DNA of 64,000 nt from Roseococcus sp. SDR. Lineage in GTDB: Bacteria > Pseudomonadota > Alphaproteobacteria > Acetobacterales > Acetobacteraceae. The stretch covers positions 1 through 64,000 of the forward strand of contig NZ_JAHRCU010000005.1 in the NCBI RefSeq assembly GCF_019083995.1, written 5' to 3'. The notes beneath the pieces were generated by a model. The model made no database searches, was not told the DNA's origin, and saw only the letters and a program-made list of their open reading frames with translations. Made by a program: the position numbers and the translations under genes. Numbering within the stretch: the stretch's first letter is position 1; each line of letters begins with the position of its first letter. Of the stretch, positions 22,633-30,737 are shown piece after piece.

Positions 22633-24276
22633 CTACCCGTAGGTCAGCGCATTATCCGCCCGGCTGCCCGAGGCCCGCACCGGCCCGCCATCCGTCATGG
22701 CCAGCGCCACCGCCTCCGCCACCCGGATGCCATCCACGCCGGCCGACATGATGCCGCCCGCATAGCCCGCACCCTCACCAGCCGGATACAGCCCCGGCGT
22801 GTTCAGGCTCTGGCAATCCACCCCACGCGGGATCCGCACGGGCGAGGAGGTGCGCGTCTCCACCCCCGTCATCACCGCATCCGCCAGCGCGAAGCCCGGG
22901 ATCTCGCGGTCGAAGGCCGGCAGCGCCTCGCGCATCGCCGCCACCACGAAATCCGGCAGGCAGGTGGAAAGATCCGTGGGCCGCACCCCCGGCCGGTAGG
23001 AGGGAATGACCTCCCCCAGTGAGGTCGAGGGGCGGCCGGCCAGGAAATCCCCCACGCGCTGCGCCGGCGCCGCATAGGTGCCGCCGCCCGCCGCGAAGGC
23101 GCGCTCCTCCCAATGGCGCTGGAATTCGATGCCCGCCAGCGGCCCGCCCGGGTAATCCACCTCCGGCGTGATGCCGACCACGATGCCCGCATTCGCATTG
23201 CGCTCGGCCCGCGAATACTGGCTCATCCCGTTGGTCACGAGCCGGCCCGGCTCGCTCGCCGCCGCCACCACCGTGCCGCCCGGGCACATGCAGAAGCTGT
23301 AGACCGAGCGCCCATTGGCCGCGTGATGCACCAGCTTGTAATCCGCCGCGCCCAGCAGCTTGTGCCCCGCATGCGGCCCGAAGCGCTGGCGATCAATCAG
23401 CGATTGCGGATGCTCGATCCGCACGCCGATGGAAAACGGCTTGGCCTGCATCGCCACCCCGCGCTCCAGCAGCATGCCGAAGGTATCCCGCGCCGAATGC
23501 CCGATGGCCAGCACCACATGCCGCGCCGCGATCCGCTCGCCGCCCTCCAGCACCACGCCCCGCACGCGGCGATCCGCATCCAGATCCAGATCCGTGACGC
23601 GACAGCCGAAGCGATACTCGCCCCCCAGCCCCTCGATCGTCTCACGGATGGATTCCACCATCTGCACCAGGCGGAAGGTGCCGATATGCGGCTTGCTGAC
23701 GTAGAGGATCTCCTCCGGCGCGCCGGCCTTCACGAACTCCTCCAGCACCTTGCGGCCGAAATGGAAGGGGTCCTTGATCTGCGACCAGAGCTTGCCATCC
23801 GAGAAGGTGCCGGCCCCGCCTTCGCCGAACTGCACATTGCTCTCCGGGTGCAGCGTGCTGCGCCGCCACAGGTCCCAGGTGTCCTTCGTCCGCTGCCGCA
23901 CCACCTTCCCGCGCTCGAGGATGATGGGCCGGAAGCCCGATTGCGCGAGGATCAGCGCCGCCAGCAGCCCACAGGGACCCGTGCCGATCACCACGGGCCG
24001 CTCCGTCATGCCCGCCGGCGCCGTCGCGACAAACCGATAACCCGTGTCCGGCGCCACCCGCAGCGTCGCATCCCGCGCCAGCAGCGCGGCCTCGCCCTCC
24101 ACCTCCACATCGATGGTGTAGGCCAGCATGATCCGCTTCGGATTCCGCGCGTCATACCCGCGTCGGAAGATGGTGAAGCCCTGCACCGCCGCCCCGCCCA
24201 GCCGCGCGCGCACCGCGGCCTCCAGCGCCTCGGGCGGGTGGTCGAGCGGCAGGCGGATCTCGGTCAGGCGCAGCAT
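22633..24276 (-). CDS. FAD-dependent dehydrogenase, COG2509 type
   Basis: The 547-aa flavoprotein belongs to the uncharacterised FAD-dependent dehydrogenase family of COG2509. An N-terminal 90-aa domain (GFTIFRRGYDARNPKRIMLAYTIDVEVEG) precedes the FAD-binding VVIGTGPCGLLAALILAQSG. Characteristic blocks are NVQFGEGGAGTFSDGKL, CMCPGGTVVAAASE and the C-terminal GEGAGYAGGIMSAGVDGIRVAEA. The substrate is unknown. The gene converges on the HpnL-like gene. Length and motifs are complete. Confidence 0.88.
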   Translation of the reverse strand: MLRLTEIRLPLDHPPEALEAAVRARLGGAAVQGFTIFRRGYDARNPKRIMLAYTIDVEVEGEAALLARDATLRVAPDTGYRFVATAPAGMTERPVVIGTGPCGLLAALILAQSGFRPIILERGKVVRQRTKDTWDLWRRSTLHPESNVQFGEGGAGTFSDGKLWSQIKDPFHFGRKVLEEFVKAGAPEEILYVSKPHIGTFRLVQMVESIRETIEGLGGEYRFGCRVTDLDLDADRRVRGVVLEGGERIAARHVVLAIGHSARDTFGMLLERGVAMQAKPFSIGVRIEHPQSLIDRQRFGPHAGHKLLGAADYKLVHHAANGRSVYSFCMCPGGTVVAAASEPGRLVTNGMSQYSRAERNANAGIVVGITPEVDYPGGPLAGIEFQRHWEERAFAAGGGTYAAPAQRVGDFLAGRPSTSLGEVIPSYRPGVRPTDLSTCLPDFVVAAMREALPAFDREIPGFALADAVMTGVETRTSSPVRIPRGVDCQSLNTPGLYPAGEGAGYAGGIMSAGVDGIRVAEAVALAMTDGGPVRASGSRADNALTYG

Positions 24277-24369
24277 GGCACCCCCTCAACCCCGATCGCC
24301 CCTGGCGTCAAGCCCGCCATGCGGCACCCCCCATAGTGCGCGGCCATGCCCTGCGCTACACAGCCCGCG

Positions 24370-24732
24370 ATGAGCTTCAAAGACACCTTCGAAAACCGCG
24401 CGGCCAAGGCCGCCGAGGCCAAGCGCAAACTCATGGAGCGCTTCCGCGCCCAGCCCGGCCCCGATGACCCCGCCGTGATCGCCCGCCTCGCCGCCCAGAA
24501 GGCCGCCGGCGAGGCCCGCGCCCAGCGCCAGGCCGAAGCCCGCGCCCGCGCCGAGGCCAAGGCCGCCGCCATCGCCGCGGAAAAGGCCGAGGCCGAGGCC
24601 GCCAAGCGCCGCGAGGCCGAGGAAGCCGTGCGCATCGCCGCTGAGGCCCGCCGCAAGGCCGCCCAACTCCTCATCGATCAGAAGGCCGCGCGCGACGCAC
24701 GCTACGCCGCCCGCAAGGCGAAAAAGCGCTGA
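24370..24732 (+). CDS. DUF6481 family protein
   Basis: The 120-aa, highly charged, Ala/Lys/Arg/Glu-rich protein is predicted to be one long helix or coiled coil. The start MSFKDTFENRAAKAAEAKRK, the FRAQPGPDDPAV block and the basic tail match alphaproteobacterial DUF6481 proteins as I remember them. Function is unknown. I start it at ATG 24370 rather than 24346, because the family begins at MSFKD. It converges on hpnJ across a four-hairpin repeat. Confidence 0.75.
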   Translation: MSFKDTFENRAAKAAEAKRKLMERFRAQPGPDDPAVIARLAAQKAAGEARAQRQAEARARAEAKAAAIAAEKAEAEAAKRREAEEAVRIAAEARRKAAQLLIDQKAARDARYAARKAKKR

Positions 24733-24734
24733 CG

Positions 24735-24875
24735 ACGAGAGGGCGCTGCCCTCTCGTGCTCTCCCGCCAGGAAACTCGTTTCCTGGACCTTCGATGTTTC
24801 AAATAAATCAATAACTTGCCGGAGTTGCAAGAACCTGAGTTTCTTGCCGGGGAGCCCGAGGGGCTGGCCCCTCGG
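24735..24875. repeat. Four-hairpin intergenic element, copy A (convergent terminator-like)
   Basis: This stretch between convergent genes (DUF6481 and hpnJ) holds four stem-loops: ACGAGAGGGC-GCT-GCCCTCTCGT (24735-24757), CCAGGAAAC-TC-GTTTCCTGG (24767-24786), GCAAGAA-N7-TTCTTGC (24827-24847) and CCGAGGGGC-TG-GCCCCTCGG (24856-24875). A homologous copy with the same four hairpins in the same order lies at 37500-37659, also between convergent genes. A bidirectional terminator or REP-like element is the likely role. Confidence 0.8.
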
Positions 24876-24883
24876 CCGCGCCC

Positions 24884-26317
24884 TCAAGCCGCCTTGCCCT
24901 GCGCCCGCTCCCGCAGGAAGCGGAAGAACTCCACCCCCTCGCGCAGGCGGCGCACCAGCATCTGCCGGTCCGTGATCATCTCGCCGCAGATGGACGCGAT
25001 CTTCGGCGCGCGGAAATAGAACTTCCGGTAGAAGGTCTCGACGCTGTCGAAGATCTCCGTATGCGCCAGATGCGGGTAGGCCAGCGGCGCGATCTGCACG
25101 CCATGCGCGTCCACATATTCCGTGTTCGCCGTATCCAGCCAGCCCTCGCGCGCCGCCTGGTCCCACAGATAGGTCCCGGGGTACGGCGCCGCCAGGCTCA
25201 CCTGGATGGTGTGCGGGTTGGTCTCCACCGCGAAGCGGATCGTCTCCTGGATCGTCTCCGTCGTCTCGCCCGGCAGGCCGAGAATGAAGGTGCCGTGGAT
25301 CTTGATGCCGAGCTCGTGGCAATCCTGCGTGAACTTGCGCGCCACATCCACGCGCATGCCCTTCTTGATGTTGTGCAGGATCTGCTGGTTGCCGCTCTCA
25401 TAGCCCACCAGCAGCAGGCGCAGACCGTTATCGGCCATCACCTTCAGCGATTCGCGCGGCACATTGGCCTTGGCATTGCAGGACCAGGTGACACCCAGCT
25501 TCCCCAGCTCCTTCGCGATGGCCTCGGCCCGCGGCAGGTCATCGGTGAAGGTGTCGTCATCGAAGAAGATCTCCCGGTTGCCCGGGAAATTCGCCTGGAT
25601 GTACTTGATCTCCTCGATCACATGCCCGACCGAGCGCGTGCGATACCGATGCCCGCCCACCGTCTGCGGCCAGAGGCAGAAGGTGCAGCGGCTCTTGCAG
25701 CCGCGGCCGGTGTAGAAGCTCACATAGGGGTGCTTCAGATAGCCGATGAAGTACTTCGTGTAGTCGAGGTCCCGCTTGTACACCTCGGAGACGAAGGGCA
25801 GGTCATCCATGTTCTCGAGGATGGGGCGCTCGGCATTGTGGACGATCACGCCCTCAGCATTGCGGTAGCTGAGGCCCTTGATGGCGCCGAGATCCATGCC
25901 CGAGGCCACATCCTTCACCGTGAAGTCGAACTCATTGCGCGCGACCCAATCCACCACCGGCGCATCGCGCAGGCTCTCATTCGCCTGGACGGCGACCTTG
26001 GCGCCGATCAGCCCGATCTTGAGGTTCGGATTCTCGGCCTTCAGCCGCTCGGCCACCTTGATGTCCGACGCAAACGAAGGCGTGGAGGTGTGCAGCACCG
26101 CGAGATCATAATCCCGCGCCATGGGGGCGACATCGGCGAGCGTCTGCTTGTGCGGGGGCGCATCCACCAGCTTCGAGCCGGGGATGAGCGCCGCCGGCTG
26201 GGCGAGCCAGGTGGGGAACCAGAAGCTCTTGATCTCACGCCGCGCCTGATAGCGCGAGCCGGCGCCGCCATCGAAGCCATCGAAGGACGGAGCCTGGAGG
26301 AAGAGCGTGCGCATCAT
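24884..26317 (-). CDS. hpnJ: Hopanoid biosynthesis radical SAM protein HpnJ
   Basis: The 477-aa radical SAM enzyme starts MMRTLFLQAPSFDGFDGGAG, as HpnJ proteins do. An N-terminal B12-binding-like alpha/beta domain precedes the 4Fe-4S motif CKSRCTFC (Cys207, 211, 214), followed by LWPQTVGGHRYRTRSV, FFDDDTFTDDLPRAE and LLLVGYESGNQQILHNIKKGM. HpnJ is linked to making the cyclitol ether head group of bacteriohopanetetrol by contracting the sugar ring. An upstream in-frame extension of about 107 codons exists, but it is unnatural low-complexity Pro/Arg sequence, so I use ATG 26317. The other usual partners (hpnI, hpnK) are not in the window. Confidence 0.9.
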   Translation of the reverse strand: MMRTLFLQAPSFDGFDGGAGSRYQARREIKSFWFPTWLAQPAALIPGSKLVDAPPHKQTLADVAPMARDYDLAVLHTSTPSFASDIKVAERLKAENPNLKIGLIGAKVAVQANESLRDAPVVDWVARNEFDFTVKDVASGMDLGAIKGLSYRNAEGVIVHNAERPILENMDDLPFVSEVYKRDLDYTKYFIGYLKHPYVSFYTGRGCKSRCTFCLWPQTVGGHRYRTRSVGHVIEEIKYIQANFPGNREIFFDDDTFTDDLPRAEAIAKELGKLGVTWSCNAKANVPRESLKVMADNGLRLLLVGYESGNQQILHNIKKGMRVDVARKFTQDCHELGIKIHGTFILGLPGETTETIQETIRFAVETNPHTIQVSLAAPYPGTYLWDQAAREGWLDTANTEYVDAHGVQIAPLAYPHLAHTEIFDSVETFYRKFYFRAPKIASICGEMITDRQMLVRRLREGVEFFRFLRERAQGKAA

Positions 26318-26639
26318 GCCGGGAGCGACCCTTTTGCCAATGACGCCCGGGCCGAACCGCCCGGAGCGAGAAAGCGAACGGATGCAGGGTTTGCCCGCGG
26401 AAGTCCAGCGGCGGATGCGCGGACGGGGCATGCGGGGGCGGCGTTCACGGCCCGCGGGGCATTTTTCGCCAAACCACGTTTTCGGACAAATTCCCCTGGG
26501 CGCGCGAAGGGGCCTGAGCGGGGGATTTGGAGGGGAGGGGGGAGGGCGGCGCGCATGGCGCGATGATAGGAAAAAATACCGGAAAAGTCGAGGGAAAGAG
26601 ACTTGGGGAGCCACGGGCTCCCCAAACCCCTGCGGCACC
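26318..26639. other. Gene-free stretch between hpnJ and the ATPase gene
   Basis: These 322 bases contain no supportable gene. A possible minus-strand hpnJ promoter is TTGTCC (26489-26484) and AAAAAT (26466-26461), 17 bases apart but weak in match. Composition shifts from GC-rich near hpnJ to mixed near the AT-rich ATPase gene. Confidence 0.45.
26603..26625 (-). terminator. Terminator of the AT-rich ATPase gene
   Basis: TTGGGGAGCC-ACG-GGCTCCCCAA is a perfect 10-bp stem with a 3-base loop, 15 bases past the ATPase stop. On the minus strand it is followed by a pyrimidine/T-rich tract (GTCTCTTTCCC), as for an intrinsic terminator. Confidence 0.7.
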
Positions 26640-28268
26640 TTAGCTCACTAAGCCAACGAGACCTTCAAAATGTGCCAGCAGTTCATCTCTCAATGTGCCA
26701 TCATCAGAAACAGCCTTTCTTACCGCAGCTTCGTATAGGCCACGATTTTTGAATTGGAGTGCGGCCGAAATCGCTGTTAAGGCAGGCGTCTGGCGAACCG
26801 GGTATCGCTGAATAATCGCTGCGACATTACTGGCTGCTACAAGAGATCGTAAATGCTCTATCTCATTCTGGAACCGAATACTAATATCAATATTCACAGA
26901 TAAGACATTCTGCAAAGGTATCTGGCGCCAGTCGATCGCAAGTAGCTTCAGTTCATTTCTAATTGTTCCTTCAGTCATCCGTGCTGCTAGGGTGTCAATG
27001 TGATTTGAAATCGCTGAAATGAAACCGATTTTTGCATTTTTAATCATCTCAGTGGAGTCAATTCCGAAAACCGCTGACTGCCTTTCGGAAAGAAATTTCA
27101 TTACTGTTTCGGAGTAATAAATTGACTCTACAGAATACATTGAAAGAGGGAATATATGCTCTGATCTGAGTTCGTTTCGTCGAGATTCGGTTATCTGATC
27201 TTGGTCTACTATCCCATAAACCTCGAGCCATGTGAGGTTAGCTGCCGTCCTCATGCTCATCACACTTCGAATTACCTCCGCGCAGTTCCCGCGCGCATAA
27301 ATCGATACGTTTGGAAAAAGTATCTGATATAAAGCCTTATCCAAACTCGAGTCATCTCCCTCAACGAAAATAACTTTTCGGCGAGATCCTAGAATAGTTT
27401 CTTTAACATCATCTGCAATTTCACTATGCGATGTTAGGATGTCTAATTCCCAACCGACAGGTTGACTGTCAATCATGTGAGCTTCGCGTAAAATAACTAT
27501 TTTTGATGTAGGAAAAAGAGTGGGTAATTCAAGGTCGTGTGTCGATACAATAAAAGTGCAGTCTGGTCGATAAGACACCAATTGCCTAATCAATGGTGCC
27601 GAAATTGACCTGTGAATGTGTCTCTCTGGTTCATCTAACAGTATGAGAGAATTGTCTGGGGCGGTGAGAACTGATCCTGCGACTAAGAATGCTGCGCGTT
27701 CGCCGTCGGATAGGGCAACGATACTATAAGAAGATCCATCATTTTTCCTTGCCAAAATTGAATTGTCATCACCAATTGCCATGACAATCGGGATGCCTGA
27801 GTTATGAAAAATCGAATTTATGATCTCGAGCGGAGTTGGCGTTGTAGCTAGGCTCTCCGACTCAGCGCGAAGTCCTTCCTTGAGTGCGACTCGCACTTTT
27901 CTCGAGATATAATTGTCAGCATCAACGAGTGATGCAATGATTAACCCACTTCGTGAGCCTGGATTAGTTTCTCGCCAACGCGCATCCGGTCCACTGTCCC
28001 AGGACTTTACACTCGCTTCGGCATTGCGTTTCTCGTGGGCAGAGAAGGGTGGAGCATTTGTCTCCATCCATGTCTGTCGGTGTGCAGAAACTCGTACCGC
28101 CGTATGTATATTTCTACGGTAAATATATTGCATAAGGCTTGATTTACCAGCGCCATTAGGGCCAACTACAAAGAGTGGCGCATCGGAGGACAATGGAAGA
28201 TCTAGCTGCGCTCCGCCAGTGACGGTAATTCGCGCACTAAAGCGTGGGTCTATTGCCGCTGGCTCCAT
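26640..28268 (-). CDS. ATPase-TOPRIM/DUF4435-like fusion (PARIS/OLD-like defence candidate)
   Basis: The 542-aa protein has an ABC/SMC-type AAA ATPase half with Walker A GPNGAGKSS (36-44), signature LSDGE (186-190), Walker B LILLDEPE (208-215) and H-loop STHD (242-245). A C-terminal half contains VIFVEGDDS (Glu304) and GIVDQDQ (Asp355, Asp357), the acidic pattern of TOPRIM/DUF4435 nuclease-like domains. PARIS systems pair an AAA ATPase (AriA) with such a domain (AriB), sometimes fused, and OLD nucleases have a similar plan. The gene is strikingly AT-rich with codon use unlike its neighbours, and it has its own promoter and terminator, all signs of recent acquisition. No transposase or flanking repeats are seen. 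The fusion architecture is well supported; defence is inference. Confidence 0.8.
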   Translation of the reverse strand: MEPAAIDPRFSARITVTGGAQLDLPLSSDAPLFVVGPNGAGKSSLMQYIYRRNIHTAVRVSAHRQTWMETNAPPFSAHEKRNAEASVKSWDSGPDARWRETNPGSRSGLIIASLVDADNYISRKVRVALKEGLRAESESLATTPTPLEIINSIFHNSGIPIVMAIGDDNSILARKNDGSSYSIVALSDGERAAFLVAGSVLTAPDNSLILLDEPERHIHRSISAPLIRQLVSYRPDCTFIVSTHDLELPTLFPTSKIVILREAHMIDSQPVGWELDILTSHSEIADDVKETILGSRRKVIFVEGDDSSLDKALYQILFPNVSIYARGNCAEVIRSVMSMRTAANLTWLEVYGIVDQDQITESRRNELRSEHIFPLSMYSVESIYYSETVMKFLSERQSAVFGIDSTEMIKNAKIGFISAISNHIDTLAARMTEGTIRNELKLLAIDWRQIPLQNVLSVNIDISIRFQNEIEHLRSLVAASNVAAIIQRYPVRQTPALTAISAALQFKNRGLYEAAVRKAVSDDGTLRDELLAHFEGLVGLVS

Positions 28269-28299
28269 ATAGCGCCGCTCCCAATTTGCTTCCTGGGAT

Positions 28300-28328
28300 A
28301 CAATAGAAGTCTATTCAAAGAAATGCAA
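28300..28328 (-). promoter_or_regulatory. Promoter of the ATPase-TOPRIM gene
   Basis: On the minus strand TTGCAT (28328-28323) and TATTGT (28305-28300) lie 17 bases apart in AT-rich DNA, about 32 bases before the ATG. A GGGAG ribosome site is located nine bases before the start. This is a near-consensus sigma-70 arrangement and shows the gene is a separate transcription unit. Confidence 0.65.
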
Positions 28329-28370
28329 TTGGCGGTCGTTGTTGGGAGCTGTCTGGGAGCAATAGCTGCC

Positions 28371-29480
28371 TCACCCCGCCCCCATCAACCCCCGGATCCG
28401 CCGCCCATGATTGATCACCGCCCCCAGTGACCCCAGGTTCCGCCCATCCGCCAGCGCCGAGAGCGCGGCCCCGATCTTCCCCTCGCGCAGCCGGGCGAAG
28501 CTATCCCCCAGCGCCACCGAGAAATGCAGCATGATGCTCGCATCGCGGTAGCAATCCGTGGTGCAGGCCTGGCAGCCGTCGCGCACCGCCATCTCGGGCC
28601 GGTAGTCCATGACCTTGCTGATCGGCTGGTTCCAATCCTCGCAGCGCCACAAATCGTAGTTCCAGTCCAGGTAGAAATACTTGTACCCGGCATGGCAGAT
28701 GAAGCGCTCGCCCTGGCCCGTCAGCCGGCGCCGCATATCGGCGATGCCCTCCTTCGGGTTGAACACCGGGATCACCGCCCGCGCCTTCTCCACCCCGTCA
28801 AACGCCGCGATCAGCTCGGCCACGGACATGTCCACCAGCTCGCTATCCTCGGAATAGACGAGGGAGGAGGAGCCCAAGGCCGCCTTGCGCGGGTAGGAGA
28901 AGGTGACGGCGGCGAACCCCAGCTCCTTCAGGAAATGCCCGAGCGCTCCGTAATCCCGCACCAGCCGCGTCATGGCGACGGAGGCGATGGGCGTGATCCC
29001 CATCTCCTTCATCCGCGCGGTGCTCTCCTGGATGCGCTCGCACACGCCCTTCAGGCCGCGATTCTTCTCGTGCTCGCCCGCATCCTCGCTGTCGATCGAG
29101 ATAAAGATGGTGCTGATGCCGGTGCCGCGCAGGCTCTCCAGCTGCCCGGGCAGCAGCCAGCCATTGGTCACCATGGTGGGCTGCACGCCCATCTCGCTGG
29201 CGGTGCGCGCCATCTCGGCGATTCGCTTGTGCAGCAGCGGCTCGCCGCCCATGAAGGTCACGAAGCGCACATTGGCCTTGAGGCGCATATGCGCCAGCGC
29301 ATCGGCGAACAGGTCCGCGTCCAGCATCCGCCGGTCGGTCACGAAGCCCTTGTCATGCGCGAAATTGCAGAAATCGCAGGTCGCGTTGCAGAGATTGGTG
29401 ACGGAGGCGTTCAGGATCGCCGGCCCCCCCTGGGGAACCAGCTTCAACAGATCCATGAAACCCGAACGATTCGCCGCCAT
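28371..29480 (-). CDS. Radical SAM protein with SPASM-like C-terminus, function unassigned
   Basis: The 369-aa protein carries the radical SAM cluster motif CNATCDFC (Cys31, 35, 38), MGGEPLLHK (GGE motif for SAM) and, toward the C-terminus, cysteines in FICHAGYKYFYLDW..LWRCEDW and CQACTTDCYRD that could hold an auxiliary Fe-S cluster, as in SPASM proteins. It is not HpnH: the N-terminus and motif context differ. It follows an aminotransferase (51-bp gap) and a solute-binding protein on the same strand. The AT-rich ATPase gene separates it from hpnJ. The substrate is unknown; a link to hopanoids rests only on proximity. Confidence 0.8.
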   Translation of the reverse strand: MAANRSGFMDLLKLVPQGGPAILNASVTNLCNATCDFCNFAHDKGFVTDRRMLDADLFADALAHMRLKANVRFVTFMGGEPLLHKRIAEMARTASEMGVQPTMVTNGWLLPGQLESLRGTGISTIFISIDSEDAGEHEKNRGLKGVCERIQESTARMKEMGITPIASVAMTRLVRDYGALGHFLKELGFAAVTFSYPRKAALGSSSLVYSEDSELVDMSVAELIAAFDGVEKARAVIPVFNPKEGIADMRRRLTGQGERFICHAGYKYFYLDWNYDLWRCEDWNQPISKVMDYRPEMAVRDGCQACTTDCYRDASIMLHFSVALGDSFARLREGKIGAALSALADGRNLGSLGAVINHGRRIRGLMGAG

Positions 29481-29531
29481 GCTGCACCCTTTGCGCGTCC
29501 GGCGATGGATTGCCCCAAACCGCCCCGGATG

Positions 29532-30737
29532 TCACGCGATGGCGCGGAATCCGGCCTCGGCCGCGTCCAGCACGGCGGCGATATCGGCCTCGCTATGCGC
29601 GGCACAGAGGAACATGTTGTGCCGCGGGTGCAGATAGGCGCCCGCCTTCAGCGCCGCCGCGCAGAAATCCCGCCCCATGCGGAATTCCTCATCCCCCTCA
29701 AAGAGGAACAGCGGCATGGAAACCGGCCCCGATTGCCGGAGGCCCACATTGAACCCCCGCGCCCGCTCGGCCAGCCCCTCCCGCAGCAAGGTGCCCAGCC
29801 GCTCCAGATGCCCCACCACATCCCGCCGCTCCAGCTCCGCCAGCGTGGCGACGGCGGCCGCCATCGAGACGGCCGAACACCAGAAGGAGCCGGTGACGAA
29901 GACGCTCGCCGCCGCCTCGCGCAGCGAATCCCGCCCGGTGATGGCGGCCAGCGCATGGCCATTGGCGATGGCCTTGCTCCAGGCCGAAAGATCGGGCCGC
30001 ACCCCCAAGCCTTCCCAGCTCCCGCCCGGATGCAGCCGGAACCCCGCCCGCACATCATCCACGATCAGCGCCGCCCCCTGCCGGTCGCAGATCCGCCGCG
30101 CGGCGGTCGCGAATGCCGGCGAAGGCAGCTCCTGGTCCACCACATTGTCATGCCGGAAGCCGGTGACGATGATGGCGGCGAGGTCGCCCCCCGCCGCATC
30201 GGCCGCCGCCTCAAGGCTCGCCACGTCGTTGTAGTCGAAGCGGAGCTGGTTCGCCCGATCCTCCGGGCGCGTGCCCACCGGCACCGGCGTGCACCACGGC
30301 GCCGCCCCATGATAGGAACCGCGCGCGATCAGGATCGTCCCGCGCCCCGTCGCCGCGCGCGCGATGGTGACGCAGGCGGTGGTCGCATCCGTCCCGTTCT
30401 TCATGAACATCGCCCAATCGGCGGCGGGGATGCGCTCCACCAGGCGTTCGGCCAGTTCCACCAGCACCGGCCCCGGCCCGTTCAGGCAATCGCCCAGCGC
30501 CGCCTGCCGCCGCGCCGCCGCCTCCACCACCGGGTCATGATGCCCGAGCACGATCGGCCCCCAGGAGCACATGAGGTCCACATAGCGCCGGCCATCCACA
30601 TCCCAGACATGCCCGCCCTCGCCACGCGCGAAGAATTGCGGATAGCCCTCCGGCAGCTTGGCCGCGTTCAGATGCCCCCACATCCCGCCGGGAATGACCT
30701 TCGCGGCGCGCGCGCGCAGCGCGGCATCGGCGCTCAA
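29532..30737 (-). CDS. Class III PLP-dependent aminotransferase
   Basis: The 401-aa protein is of the class III aminotransferase/glutamate-1-semialdehyde aminomutase fold: VIPGGMWGHLN at the start, LMCSWGPIVLGHHDP, MKNGTDATTACVTIAR (phosphate-binding region), LIVDDVRAGFRLHPGGSW (Asp pairing with the PLP nitrogen) and SAWSKAIANGHALAAITG (Lys of the Schiff base). The start is TTG 30737, with GGAGG seven bases upstream. It overlaps the TGA of the solute-binding gene (TTGA), so translation is coupled. The frame stays open far upstream, but that sequence is antisense-like noise. The amino donor is unknown; the context suggests catabolism of an imported amine or amino acid. Confidence 0.88.
   Translation of the reverse strand: MSADAALRARAAKVIPGGMWGHLNAAKLPEGYPQFFARGEGGHVWDVDGRRYVDLMCSWGPIVLGHHDPVVEAAARRQAALGDCLNGPGPVLVELAERLVERIPAADWAMFMKNGTDATTACVTIARAATGRGTILIARGSYHGAAPWCTPVPVGTRPEDRANQLRFDYNDVASLEAAADAAGGDLAAIIVTGFRHDNVVDQELPSPAFATAARRICDRQGAALIVDDVRAGFRLHPGGSWEGLGVRPDLSAWSKAIANGHALAAITGRDSLREAAASVFVTGSFWCSAVSMAAAVATLAELERRDVVGHLERLGTLLREGLAERARGFNVGLRQSGPVSMPLFLFEGDEEFRMGRDFCAAALKAGAYLHPRHNMFLCAAHSEADIAAVLDAAEAGFRAIA

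Noticed and set aside
26318-26638. N-terminal extension of HpnJ by about 107 residues
   Set aside because: The extra sequence is Pro/Arg-rich noise that crosses the terminator of the ATPase gene; HpnJ homologues start at M(M)RTLFLQAP.
26603-28370. Transposon or integrative element carrying the ATPase gene
   Set aside because: No transposase, integrase, terminal inverted repeats or target duplications are visible at the edges.
28371-29480. HpnH (adenosylhopane-forming radical SAM) identity
   Set aside because: The N-terminus and cluster motif context differ from HpnH, and the C-terminal cysteines look SPASM-like.
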